Assembly (NCBI GenBank): GCA_023390175.1
Contig: JAEWDK010000020.1
Span: forward strand, 62,001 to 126,000
Origin: Bacillota bacterium
GTDB lineage: Bacteria; Bacillota; Clostridia; Oscillospirales; Acutalibacteraceae
DNA: 64,000 nt
Direction of reading: 5' to 3'
Positions 52,951 through 61,664 of this stretch are shown piece after piece. The notes beneath the pieces are model-generated. The model was not told the origin of the DNA and did not search any database. It worked only from the letters and a program-made list of their open reading frames with translations. A program made the translations under genes and the position numbers. Position 1 is the stretch's first letter; every line of letters starts with the position of its first letter.

Positions 52951-53670
52951 ATGAAGGGACAACTTAACAAGCAAAAAATTTTGGTGATAGGCGGGTCGAA
53001 GTATCTGGGTTTGGCAATCGCACGGCGGGCGAGCGAAGCCGGAGCGGAGGTAGTGATAGGCGCACGCAATCTTGAACAGGCTGCTCAGGTAGCCGCACAG
53101 CTTCCAGGGGCAAGCGCAATTTATATTGATATTACAGAGGAAAACACCATTGTCGCCGCGGCATCCAGACTGGGGCATGTCGATCATGTGATAATAACCG
53201 CGTCCGCCCATCATAACGTGCCGGTCAAAGACCTGGAACATGATAAAATAGTCGCCGCGTTTGAAGCAAAAGTGATAGGCCCCATGCTATTGGCAAAGCA
53301 CTTTGCTCCGATTCTTTCTCCGACGGGCTCGATTCTTCTATTCTCCGGTGTGGCTGCGTGGAAACCATCGCCCGGCTATTCGGTGATGGGAGTAACCAAC
53401 GGAGCGGTTGCCTTTCTTGTTTCCCATCTGGCAAAAGAACTCGCGCCCATTCGCGTTAACGCAATTTCCCCAGGGATCACAGATTCCGGTACTTGGAACT
53501 CTCTTGGGGAACAAGATAAAAAAGAGCTGCTGGAAAGCGCTGCGGCATCCAGCTTGGTCGGGCGGGCCGGTACAGCCGATGATATCACGGACGCAGCCAT
53601 ATGGCTGCTTGGCGCGGGAAATGTTTCCGGCGAAACCATCCATGTGGAAGGAGGCGCAAGACACGCATGA
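52951..53670 (+). CDS. Divergent SDR-family protein
   Basis: A 239-aa Rossmann protein with GGSKYLGLAIARRASEAGAEVVIGAR and a late NAISPGITDSGTW. The catalytic Tyr motif reads GYSVMGVTNGAV, so the usual Lys four residues after Tyr is Gly. Similar Lys-less SDRs occur in other bacteria, so activity may differ rather than be lost. GAAAGGAG precedes the ATG. The stop overlaps the next start (ATGA). Confidence 0.8.
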   Translation: MKGQLNKQKILVIGGSKYLGLAIARRASEAGAEVVIGARNLEQAAQVAAQLPGASAIYIDITEENTIVAAASRLGHVDHVIITASAHHNVPVKDLEHDKIVAAFEAKVIGPMLLAKHFAPILSPTGSILLFSGVAAWKPSPGYSVMGVTNGAVAFLVSHLAKELAPIRVNAISPGITDSGTWNSLGEQDKKELLESAAASSLVGRAGTADDITDAAIWLLGAGNVSGETIHVEGGARHA

Positions 53671-54443
53671 CGAATAATTCTTATCTGTTTGATCAAAAGG
53701 TCGTACTGGTAACCGGAGGCGGCAGCGGCATGGGCCGAGCCATTGCACAAGCATTTTTAGACAATAATGCCAACGTCGCTGTTGTCGGACGGCGCCTGAA
53801 TGCATTACAGGAGACGTTAGCTTCTTATCCGAAAGAGCGCACTCTTGCAATTTCCAAAGACATTTCCGAGCCGCAGGCTGCCGCCCAAATTGTGGCCGCG
53901 GTGCTGGAGCGCTTTGGCAGTCTTGATGTAGTGGTCAGCAATGCCGGCGTTTATGCGGGCGGAGACATTGTGGATCTGGACAAAAGGAATTGGGAACAGC
54001 TGCGCTCGATTAATCTGGATGCATTTTTCTATCTTGCCCAAGCTGTTTATCCGGCATTACAGGAGACTCGCGGTACATTAATTGCAACTTCGTCAGTATC
54101 CGGACTGAATGGAGATTGGAAACAAGCCGCTTACAATGCCACCAAACACGCTGTCAACGGATTTGTCCGCTCCCTAGCGTTGGATTGGGGCGAAAAAGGT
54201 GTTCGTGTGAATGCTGTTGCCCCGGCCTTTACCCTGACTGAGATGACTGCAAGCATGGCAGGTTCGCCGGAACAGCTTGCTCCGTTTGTTAACCGAATTC
54301 CTCTGGGACGCCCGGGGCAGCCGGAAGATGTCGCTCCGGCTGTGCTGTTTTTGGCTTCACCCGATGCCGCCTACATCACGGGCGTTGTGTTACCCGTTGA
54401 CGGAGGTACCAGTGCCTCTACCGGTCAGCCCCATGTAGTGTAA
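53667..54443 (+). CDS. SDR-family oxidoreductase
   Basis: A 258-aa classical SDR: GGGSGMGRAIAQAF, VVSNAGVYAGG, catalytic Ser in ATSSVSG and YNATK, and the C-terminal LASPDAAYITGVVLPVDGG. Start ATG 53667 overlaps the previous stop by four bases, so translation is coupled. It resembles 3-oxoacyl-ACP reductase/glucose dehydrogenase-like members; the substrate is unknown. Confidence 0.88.
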   Translation: MTNNSYLFDQKVVLVTGGGSGMGRAIAQAFLDNNANVAVVGRRLNALQETLASYPKERTLAISKDISEPQAAAQIVAAVLERFGSLDVVVSNAGVYAGGDIVDLDKRNWEQLRSINLDAFFYLAQAVYPALQETRGTLIATSSVSGLNGDWKQAAYNATKHAVNGFVRSLALDWGEKGVRVNAVAPAFTLTEMTASMAGSPEQLAPFVNRIPLGRPGQPEDVAPAVLFLASPDAAYITGVVLPVDGGTSASTGQPHVV

Positions 54444-54543
54444 GCAGAAATGAATTTTCTTCTTAATTGTAAAAATGGGGGTTTGCGGTGGTGCTAGCAG
54501 AATTTAGATTCATTTAATGTTTACTGTTAACTTGCATGAATCG

Positions 54544-55032
54544 TTATTGTCTTTTCGCTTTGACGTATTCAATGGCTTCCTTGCCTGTTATGTGCTCGAT
54601 GTCAATTGCAATAACATAAGCTTGCGTACATTCGGTTATTTCCTTATGTTTAGCCTCCGCGGGCTGATCCCCTGAGTATTTTTCAACTAAAGCCTTAAAG
54701 GCTTCCAAACGTTCATCCCCTTCTGCAATTCTTGCCTTGCCAAAAGCAATAACGCTGCGGAAATAAGTGGTATATTCTTCGCTTACTATCGTGTCTTCCT
54801 CTATTACTGAAAAGGATACCTTTGGATTCTTCGTAATCGCATCGATTTTATGCCCGGCTTTTGCAGAATGAAAATAGATTTTATCATTGAAATAGACATA
54901 GCTGAGTGGGACTGCGTAAGGATAACCTTCATCCCCTAAGCACGCCAGGACACCATTTGTGCATCTATCCATTACAGCGACGGTATCTTCCATTGATAAT
55001 AATTGCTTAACTCTTCTCATCTCTCTGAACAT
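54544..55032 (-). CDS. Pyridoxamine-5'-phosphate-oxidase-like FMN protein (NimA-like)
   Basis: A 162-aa split-barrel protein: CTNGVLACLGDEGYPYAVPLSYVYFNDKIYFHSAKAGHKIDAITKNPKVSFSVI is the typical FMN-binding opening of the NimA/PNPOx-like group, and RSVIAFGKARI follows. Some relatives reduce 5-nitroimidazoles, others are uncharacterised FMN or heme binders. GAGGA precedes the ATG. Confidence 0.85.
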   Translation of the reverse strand: MFREMRRVKQLLSMEDTVAVMDRCTNGVLACLGDEGYPYAVPLSYVYFNDKIYFHSAKAGHKIDAITKNPKVSFSVIEEDTIVSEEYTTYFRSVIAFGKARIAEGDERLEAFKALVEKYSGDQPAEAKHKEITECTQAYVIAIDIEHITGKEAIEYVKAKRQ

Positions 55033-55158
55033 GAATGATTCCTCACTTCCATTACACAGCCTTTAAATTTTGGTGCTGTTCAAATAACGTAATTTTATAT
55101 TGTCCATTATAACATATTTGAACAGTACTTTGACCGACTTTCATTTCACTAAGCTTTG

Positions 55159-55479
55159 TCATTGAGGGGATAACAATTTTAAACCGATAATTCCCACTAC
55201 GATAAGACCAACACAAAAAATCTGAGGGATGGTGATTGATTCGCGAAATAGGATCATTCCCAAAATAAGCGTTCCTACCGTACCGATTCCAGTCCATACA
55301 GCGTATGCTGTTCCTAAGGGAAGATGCTTTAAGGATAACGATAAGAAATAGAAGCTTGCAACCATTCCTACTACCGTTATGATACTTGGTATCGGTTTAG
55401 TAAATCCGTGCGAGAACTTTAGGCTTACAGCCCAGCCTGTTTCAAAAATGCCTGCAACTAGTAAGAACAACCAGTGCAT
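55159..55479 (-). CDS. gdx: Guanidinium exporter Gdx (SugE-type SMR)
   Basis: A 106-aa SMR protein with four helices. The essential Glu is E13 in GIFETGWAVSLKFSHGF. The GTAYAVWTGIGTVGT signature distinguishes the Gdx/SugE subtype from EmrE-like drug pumps. It works as a dual-topology dimer exchanging guanidinium for protons. ATG 55479 follows AAGGAG. A guanidine-I riboswitch directly upstream makes the assignment secure. Confidence 0.93.
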   Translation of the reverse strand: MHWLFLLVAGIFETGWAVSLKFSHGFTKPIPSIITVVGMVASFYFLSLSLKHLPLGTAYAVWTGIGTVGTLILGMILFRESITIPQIFCVGLIVVGIIGLKLLSPQ

Positions 55480-55509
55480 TTTTTCACTCCTTTTTATAAA
55501 TTTGAAAAA

Positions 55510-55626
55510 TAAAAAAAGCCATAGGAGATATAAAAATATCTCCCAGGCTTTTATCCTTCCGTGAACACAGTATTCTGTGCGTTTTATCTCGGTGCAGACC
55601 AGCGATTCACTGCGGAACCCTATAAA
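55510..55626 (-). promoter_or_regulatory. Guanidine-I (ykkC) riboswitch with terminator
   Basis: The minus strand has the conserved blocks TATAGGGTTCCGC, ATCGCTGGTCTGCACCGAGA, and ACGGAAGGATAAAAGCCTGGG of the ykkC class. The 3' block also belongs to a terminator (AGCCTGGGAGATA against TATCTCCTATGGCT, then T7). Guanidine binding should sequester the 3' block and prevent termination of gdx. Confidence 0.92.
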
Positions 55627-55636
55627 ACTATTAGTT

Positions 55637-55665
55637 ATAATATCATAGTCATCAAAAGATGTCAA
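55637..55665 (-). promoter_or_regulatory. Promoter of the guanidine riboswitch-gdx unit
   Basis: Minus strand TTGACA (55665-55660), 17-bp spacer, TATTAT (55642-55637). Confidence 0.8.
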
Positions 55666-55685
55666 ACTGATTTTTGAACCTGTCA

Positions 55686-55705
55686 TAAACATTATGCGAA
55701 GCTCG
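55686..55705 (+). repeat. 20-bp repeat, right copy
   Basis: Identical to 41372-41391 and in the same orientation; here the palindrome extends (ATGCGA-AGC-TCGCAT). The stretch 55706-56145 has no gene I can support; one short frame near 56089 (MSYDNVNKAHKDAGVSSK) looks like a scrap. Confidence 0.6.
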
Positions 55706-56145
55706 CATCTGCTTCTGAATCACCTGGTTAGCTCATTTTACGTATATCATTGGTGTGTATCGTATTCCATGTCTCTCTGATTTTATTCTTATTCAATCCG
55801 GCCAAATTGCAGTAATCCACTAGTAACTGGCGCGAATAAGCGGCTTCCCAGAAATGGGAGCCACCGCCAAAACAAATGACATCAGTTTTGAAATGCTTTT
55901 TCTCTTTACCATAACATTTTCCTCTTAATATAATTTATATGATCTATGCAGTTGATATTCAAGGCCATTTTTTACGACTGCAAAAGTGGGTACAAGATCC
56001 GTGCACCAAACATGGGTCTATAGCCAGTAAAGGAATGGCGGTTTTTTTCCAAAGGGATGGGCCACTTTTGTATCATCAAGGGCTAAAATGTCTTATGATA
56101 ATGTAAATAAAGCGCATAAAGACGCCGGGGTAAGCAGCAAAGAAG

Positions 56146-56448
56146 TTACACTTCACGGTTTATTTGCTGCAGAAACTCATGGATGCGCGGGCCGTTTTTA
56201 GCGACATCCAACCCGGAAACGCACTGTTGGCCGGGCAGCCTTTCTCCGTCCTGAAAGCGCTGGTCTTTCGACAGCGCATTGATGACATCCATGCGGAAGC
56301 CGTCGATGCCCTTCTCCAGCCACCAGGTCATCATGTCGTAGACATTGCAGCGGACGTTCGGATTCTCCCAGTTCAAATCCGGCTGCTTCCTCGGAAAAAG
56401 GTGCAGGCAGAATTTTTTAATACGATCGTCTATATATTTCACTGACAA
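56146..56448 (-). pseudogene. GH13 alpha-glucosidase internal fragment
   Basis: LFPRKQPDLNWENPNVRCNVYDMMTWWLEKGIDGFRMDVINALSK is the catalytic-nucleophile region of oligo-1,6-glucosidase/trehalose-6-phosphate-hydrolase-type GH13 enzymes (Asp in GFRMDVI). Only ~100 codons of a ~550-codon gene remain and both ends are foreign, so it is a dead fragment. Confidence 0.8.
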
Positions 56449-56505
56449 TATGGTCTCAAATACTATGATGGGTATCCAATTTTCGGAGCTGAATACGCAC
56501 CAAAA

Positions 56506-56608
56506 TCCGTATGAATAAAGGGGTTTGGTATAAAAAACAACGGCTGAGATTCATACATTTCAAAAAAATGTTTCACTAAATCAACCATCTTTCAGTATAA
56601 GGGGCACA
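56506..56608 (+). repeat. Hairpin-forming repeat, copy 2
   Basis: Related to 50195-50300. The stem is conserved with changed bases (GATT/AATC and ACATTT/AAATGT). Confidence 0.55.
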
Positions 56609-56712
56609 TTTTGCCTACGGCCTCAAGCCACAATAACAAATCCGGTTAAAAAAGTTGGTCTTACACGCATTGTGATTTTTTAGAGCTGTGTACTATTTTC
56701 ATACCGACAAAG

Positions 56713-56741
56713 TTGCAATTGCAGTTTATTTATGATAAAAT
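56713..56741 (+). promoter_or_regulatory. Promoter of the MFS resistance-type operon
   Basis: TTGCAA (56713-56718), 17-bp spacer, TAAAAT (56736-56741). Confidence 0.65.
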
Positions 56742-56767
56742 ATTTTATGTTCATCGGAGGGTATATA

Positions 56768-56941
56768 ATGCACGATTATATGCTGGATAAGATGGTGGGA
56801 CGCACCCACTTCTTATCCAGCTTTTTTGTTGTAAAAAACTGTCATTTCCTTTATTTAATTGCGCTCAAAAGAAATAAAGTGATTCATCCATTACAACTCT
56901 ATATTAAGAAGAAAGGACTGTGTTATAATTTCAATGAGTAA
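56768..56941 (+). CDS. Leader peptide coupled to the MFS gene (57 aa)
   Basis: GGAGG at 7-nt spacing precedes ATG 56768 (MHDYMLDKMVGRTHFLSSFF). Codons 5-18 lie inside a terminator hairpin. The frame's TAA (56939-56941) overlaps the MFS start in ATGAGTAA, which explains why the MFS gene has no well-spaced site of its own. Translation of this ORF would both govern the terminator and deliver ribosomes to the MFS start. Confidence 0.55.
   Translation: MHDYMLDKMVGRTHFLSSFFVVKNCHFLYLIALKRNKVIHPLQLYIKKKGLCYNFNE
56782..56827 (+). terminator. Attenuator inside the leader ORF
   Basis: GCTGGATAAG (56782-56791) pairs with CTTATCCAGC (56812-56821), with inner GTGGG/CCCAC, followed by T6. It is a complete intrinsic terminator ~75 nt after the transcription start. 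Confidence 0.85.
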
Positions 56942-58142
56942 AATGTATACTGCTTATGTAAAGCCAAATAAACTATGGTCAAAAGACTATATATTTTTGA
57001 TGATTGCTAACTTCTTCCTGTTTTTTGCTGGCTGTTTACTTCTTCCCGTCCTACCGGTTTACTTAAAGCAAAATGGTGTAAATGATTTTCAGATAGGTAT
57101 AGTTGCTGCTGTATTTTATGTAACATCTATTCTTATGCGGACTTTTACATCCAGAGTGTCAGCCCGAGTCGGGAAAAAATTATTGCTCCTTCTTGCAATG
57201 TCTGTTTTTACACTTTCAATGGTCGGGTATTATCTGTTTGCCGGATTGACTATGATCATTATTCTGAGGCTGGTTCAAGGCCTCGGATTCGGCGCTTCAA
57301 CAACTCTTTATGGTTCAGCAGTTGCAAGTACCATTCCAAATGAAAAAATGGGAGAAGGCATGGGCTTTTTCGGATTGGGAATTTCTATTGCATATGTATT
57401 GGGGCCATGCCTGGGTGCAGCAGCTGTTTCACAGACACACTTCAAATGGATATTTCTGGCGGCTATGTTTCTTGCTTTGGTGTCGATATTTTTAACTCAT
57501 TTTATCAAGACTGATCATTCTGAACAGCCGACTGGAAATCAAGCAGAGAACAGCCACTGGCTGTCAGAAGTTATTGAACCGAAAGTTGTTTATGAATCTG
57601 TTTTTATACTTTTGCTGGGTCTGTTAATGAGCTCGTGTGATACATATATCGTTTTATATGCCAAGCAAATAAATGTCGGAAATATCTTTGTTTATTTCAT
57701 CGTGACAACTATTGCGGAGATGTCCACAAGAATGTTTTCAGGAAAACTATACGATAAAAAAGGCATGAATGTTCTTTTAATACCGGGGGCAATTGTCGGT
57801 CTCATCAGCTGTATTATAGTGGCACATGCTACGAACTTGCTGTTGATTTGTATATTTGCAATATTTTATGGAGCGGCTATGGGTATGATTTTCCCCGTAT
57901 TGGAAGCCAACGCAATGAAAAAAGTAGCCCCTGAACGCAGGATAGCTGCGAACGCGACCTTCTATAATTTTCTTGATATAGGCTCCGGGCTGGGTCCTCT
58001 GTTCTTCGGTGCTATATCGCAGTTTTCCGGATATTCAAATACGTTCTTACTGTCAGGTATAATTTTTATGGTAATGCTGATGATAATATTTTTAAAGGAA
58101 ATTATAAGTAGGCAAAAACATATAACAGCAAATAAAGTATAG
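56934..58142 (+). CDS. MFS efflux transporter, TetA(P)/Tet(40)-like
   Basis: A 402-aa protein with 12 helices. The opening KLWSKDYIFLMIANFFLFFAGCLLLPVLPVYLKQNGVNDFQIGI closely resembles TetA(P) and Tet(40) tetracycline exporters. Motif-A region RVSARVGKKLLL, motif C GLGISIAYVLGPCLGAA. Many non-tetracycline exporters share this look, so the substrate is open. The attenuator leader supports an antibiotic-induced role. A terminator follows at 58203-58240. Confidence 0.85.
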   Translation: MSKMYTAYVKPNKLWSKDYIFLMIANFFLFFAGCLLLPVLPVYLKQNGVNDFQIGIVAAVFYVTSILMRTFTSRVSARVGKKLLLLLAMSVFTLSMVGYYLFAGLTMIIILRLVQGLGFGASTTLYGSAVASTIPNEKMGEGMGFFGLGISIAYVLGPCLGAAAVSQTHFKWIFLAAMFLALVSIFLTHFIKTDHSEQPTGNQAENSHWLSEVIEPKVVYESVFILLLGLLMSSCDTYIVLYAKQINVGNIFVYFIVTTIAEMSTRMFSGKLYDKKGMNVLLIPGAIVGLISCIIVAHATNLLLICIFAIFYGAAMGMIFPVLEANAMKKVAPERRIAANATFYNFLDIGSGLGPLFFGAISQFSGYSNTFLLSGIIFMVMLMIIFLKEIISRQKHITANKV

Positions 58143-58202
58143 CACTCTGATAAGGAAACAACCAGTTCTTGTGAGTGTTCATTTTTAACTTGAACTTTCA
58201 AA

Positions 58203-58241
58203 AGGCAATCATCACTTGTTTGTAATGATTGCCTCTTGTTT
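58203..58241 (+). terminator. Terminator of the MFS gene
   Basis: AGGCAATCAT (58203-58212) pairs with ATGATTGCCT (58225-58234), then CTTGTTTTT. Confidence 0.8.
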
Positions 58242-59253
58242 TTATGATGATAACAATTATATTTTTAACGATCCCCTGCAAACACAAGCCCTGAAGTATT
58301 ATAGCAAATCGTCCGTGGAAACTGCTTATAAGGGGCTGTTCAGTCAGGCGATTGTGATTGAATCCGGAATTCCTCCCATCCCGTCAGATACGATTAAAAT
58401 TCAAACCTTAATTTCAAAAATTGCAGAACTGGAAAATTTATACGTTGGTTTCGATGCGATTCAATATGGTGGAGCGGCATATACCCCACCCACTGGAGTA
58501 AAATTGGCAGCTGGAGTTACCAATTTTTTAAGAGCCCCAAAGTACAATAGTGCGACATGGACGATTTCTTTGGGAGCATCAATTGATGAAAATTTTATAA
58601 ATTACATTAAGGATAAAAATCTTACTTTGTACAACGAATTATACTTAGTGACCTTTAATGACGATACCCTGCTCACTGACGGATATGGAGGTCTTATTGA
58701 TTTTGGGCATCTAGCCGCAACAACCAAAAGATATTGCGGTGCTCATAGTACTCTTGTCCCCGACTTTTGGACTGGTTGGGGTGGAGATTTAGCCACCGGA
58801 ATGTCTGATACTGCTACTGCATATAACAAAAGAGACAGCGGCACAGATTATAGCGTGTATCTAGGTAAAACGATTCAGGAAATCGCTGATATGATAATTG
58901 GAAATGAAACTTCAAGCTGTAACTATTCTGATTTATGCACGGATATTGATGCATATAAAATTGCCAAATATATCAAGGAAAACGGACAATCAAGCTTTAA
59001 TCCTTTGTCAGAAGCGTTGACATGGTATTATACCAATTGCGCCAATATCCGTTTCAACTTTTATCCCGATGATATAGGCTGCGAAAAGGCGCTGGACGAT
59101 TTAGGAAGCAAACTAGACAGCAGAATGCATGGCACCTTTGAAAAACTTCCTGATGGTTTGTTGTCACAAAAAGCTAGAAGTTCAACACCAGAAATGCAGC
59201 TTGCGTGCTGTAAATCTTTAGCAAAATTTATCTTCAAACGAATGATTTTTTAA
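58216..59253 (+). pseudogene. N-terminally truncated protein of unknown family
   Basis: The frame is open for 345 codons, but its only early start (TTG 58216) is inside the MFS terminator and has no ribosome-binding site. The coding part clearly begins by NDPLQTQALKYYSKSSVETAYKG. A conserved-looking centre reads DGYGGLIDFGHLAATTKRYC and TGWGGDLATGMSDT, then CNYSDLCTDIDAYKIAKYI. I do not know the family; the GGDLAT..DIDAYNIA type occurs in uncharacterised bacterial proteins. Probably the remaining 3' part of a longer gene. Confidence 0.5.
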
Positions 59254-59282
59254 AAAAATATCTCACAAATGGAGCAGGTCGG

Positions 59283-59718
59283 TTATCCGCCCTGCTCCAA
59301 CTTTTTCTTAATATAAGATATTCCCTTAGATAAAATAAAACCTACAGCTACGCTAAGAATTTGACCGCCACCAAAAAAAATAGCGGTTCGCATGTAATCC
59401 CATAAGATATACCCATTCAATTTCCAACCGGGATAAACAAATAAGTAAAAATGATCAATCGAAATAGTAATAATTAATACAAGAAAAACGAAACAAACGG
59501 ATGGAAACCTTAAATGGCACCTGCGGTCTAGCCAAATGCCATATATTCCACCTAAAATATATAAACCCCTCGCCATATAGTAGAAAATAGAGACCACATA
59601 ACCAATTATCGGAACATTTATCCAGTAAAGAGAGCCTAGTACCAAAAAACACAACTAAAACCATTATAACCTTTAGCAAAGGGTGCGTTTTCCAAAAGCC
59701 TGTTTTTTGTTTTTTCAT
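59283..59718 (-). pseudogene. Frameshifted small membrane protein
   Basis: ATG 59718 gives MKKQKTGFWKTHPLLKVIMV and a first helix. At a T6 run (about 59650) the frame shifts: dropping one T joins it to LVLGSLYWINVPIIGYVVSIFYYMARGLYILGGIYGIW, VCFVFLVLIITIS and ILSVAVGFILSKGISYIKKKLEQ, ending at 59283. The restored protein would have about 145 aa and four or five helices. No family recognised. Confidence 0.6.
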
Positions 59719-60585
59719 TTTTACTCCTTCACAAACACGAATTCCTTTTGTATTATGTTTTTCATCGTATCATATTTGTTGACGTTCTTCAACAACAATA
59801 GGGCCAGGGAAGATTAGCAGTTACCAGCCTTGAAAGATTCCCTTGAACTTATAACTATGCAGATATCGATATAACTGAGGAAAATGCAGTTTATCTATTT
59901 TGGAAAACTCTATTGCGGTTCCTGTGGGGCCGGTATGGCGGAAGAATACGGCACCGGCAAACATGGCGAAAAGCATTATTACTATATCTGCACCAATAAA
60001 AGCGCCTTAAGCGTGTGACCGGAAGGCTGTGTGAAAAGACTGGATTGAAAGCCTTGTCGTTGAAGCAACTCAGGGATACATATTGCAGCCCGGGAAACTG
60101 GAGTCCATTGCGAATAGGTACGTTGAAGTACAAGCGTTGGATACTTCTCAGGATGACGAACTCCATGCTTTGCAGAAACAGCTTTCAGAAACAAAAACCC
60201 ATATTAAAAACCTCATGACTGCTATTGAGCAGGGGATCGTAACCAAGACAACAAAAAAGTGGTTTTTCGATTTGGAAGCCTCACAGGAACAAATAGAATA
60301 TGATATTGAGGAATGCAGCGTTCGGCAACCGGAATTAACTGAACGCGACATCCGTTTTCTGCTTTCCCCGTTCCAGCGCGAAACGAACGAACCGCTAGAG
60401 GATTATACGGAAAAGATCATCAAGACTTCCGTCAACTCCGTGCAGCTGTTCGATGACCATATTGTGGTGGCTTATAACCTTGTAAACGAAAAGAACGAGC
60501 TCGAAAGCTCGTTCTTAAAGTTCTTATCCGATCCCGAAAATGCCAATAAATCGAGCGTTTCCGAGTGTTCGGATTTGGAATTGTT

Positions 60586-60606
60586 TGGTGGAGATGACGA
60601 GAGTCG
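60586..60606 (+). repeat. Duplicate of the ssrA 3' end (candidate att site)
   Basis: These 21 bp are identical to the ssrA 3' terminus at 60761-60781 (begin TGGTGGAGATGACGAG). The two copies are direct repeats 175 bp apart. Confidence 0.7.
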
Positions 60607-60721
60607 GGTGGTGCAGTTTTTACCCGCGTTCCGCGAGTCCCTATTTTTTCCTATTTGGTTAACTGGAAAACCCTGCTGCTTTACATCTTGCGCCGGAATT
60701 CGCTGTGGCCAACGCTGCGAC

Positions 60722-60752
60722 AAAGAAAAAGAGACACCGTTTGGTGCCTCCT
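60722..60752 (-). terminator. ssrA terminator
   Basis: On the minus strand GGCACC-aaac-GGTGTC is followed by a T-rich tail (TCTTTTTCTTT). Confidence 0.75.
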
Positions 60753-60760
60753 TTTCTTTG

Positions 60761-61132
60761 TGGTGGAGATGACGAGAGTCGAACTCGTGTCCGAAAATCA
60801 CTTACCAGAGCTTTCTACGAGTGTAGCCTGTGATTTAACATTCCCTCCGCGCCGCGCCCAAAGGCAGGCTCAGCGCTTTAGTAGCCTTTAATCCGTGACA
60901 GGGGTAAAGGCGTTCCCCCGTTCACGTTCACCGCTAATCGACGCCTTTATCCGGGCCGCGGTGTTCCCGGTAAAGACGGCAGCTTAATTAGGCTGCGTAC
61001 GCCATCCCATAATTGTTATTATAGTTAACGTTTACATTTTTGTCATTTAAATTATGCTTGCAGAATTATAGCGTTCCACGTCGCTACTCGCTTACTAAGG
61101 CTCACAATCCCCGTCGAAACCTTTACATCCCC
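60761..61132 (-). ncRNA. ssrA: Transfer-messenger RNA
   Basis: 372 nt. The 5' end GGGGATGTAAAGGTTTCGAC pairs with the 3' CATCTCC-ACCA to make the acceptor stem, and the T-arm (GTTCGACTC) is intact with CCA encoded. The tag frame reads NDKNVNVNYNNNYGMAYAA then TAA (about 61051-60992); the exact resume codon is my estimate. With SmpB it rescues stalled ribosomes. smpB lies 67 bp upstream on the same strand. Confidence 0.95.
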
Positions 61133-61199
61133 ATATAAAAATAAATAAAAGGAATAGCTTACAACTGTATCATACCCAAAAACTGAACTAAAATCAAGA

Positions 61200-61664
61200 T
61201 TAGCGGTTCCTTTCTTTCATTGCCCGGTCGATATCGCGTTTTGCAGTTTTTGCCGCCATATCCGCGCGCTTGTCATAAAGCTTTTTGCCCTTGCACAAAC
61301 CCACCTGCACCTTGACCATTGAACCCTTCAGGTAAACAGAAATCGGGATTAAAGAATAACCATCCTGCTTCACCAGCCCGAACAAACGGGAAATTTCACG
61401 CTTGTGCATCAGAAGGCGGCGTACCCGCGTGGCGTCCCGATTAAAGATATTGCCCTGCTCATAGGGACTGATGTGCATCCCATTGAGAAAAAGCTCCCCG
61501 TTCACGATGGAACACCATGAGTCCTTCAGATTCGCCTGACCCTTGCGGAGTGATTTGACCTCGGTGCCGAAAAGTTCAATTCCGGCTTCCGCGCTTTCTT
61601 CAACAAAATAATCGTGAAAGGCTTTTTTATTCTGCGCAAGTGTTTTTAAATTTTCTTTTGCCAT
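61200..61664 (-). CDS. smpB: SsrA-binding protein SmpB
   Basis: 154 aa from ATG 61664 (AAAGGAGG upstream). Family landmarks: LAQNKKAFHDYFVEESAEAGIELFGTEVKSLRKGQANLKDS, GMHISPYEQGN, and the basic tail KGKKLYDKRADMAAKTAKRDIDRAMKERNR that enters the ribosomal decoding centre. It delivers tmRNA to stalled ribosomes; its gene directly precedes ssrA. Confidence 0.97.
   Translation of the reverse strand: MAKENLKTLAQNKKAFHDYFVEESAEAGIELFGTEVKSLRKGQANLKDSWCSIVNGELFLNGMHISPYEQGNIFNRDATRVRRLLMHKREISRLFGLVKQDGYSLIPISVYLKGSMVKVQVGLCKGKKLYDKRADMAAKTAKRDIDRAMKERNR

Larger units (their letters stand above)
59901..60772 (+). pseudogene. Decayed large serine recombinase, C-terminal part
   Basis: A zinc ribbon (LYCGSCGAGMAEEYGTGKHGEKHYYYICTNK) starts at ~59906. 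After one or more indels at 60000-60040, the coiled-coil tail follows (DWIESLVVEATQGYILQPGK, then QDDELHALQKQLSETKTHIKNLMTAIEQGIVTKTTKKWFFDLEASQEQIE). The resolvase and recombinase domains are absent. Its 3' end runs through the duplicated ssrA end at 60586-60606. It is the relic of an element integrated next to ssrA. Confidence 0.75.
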
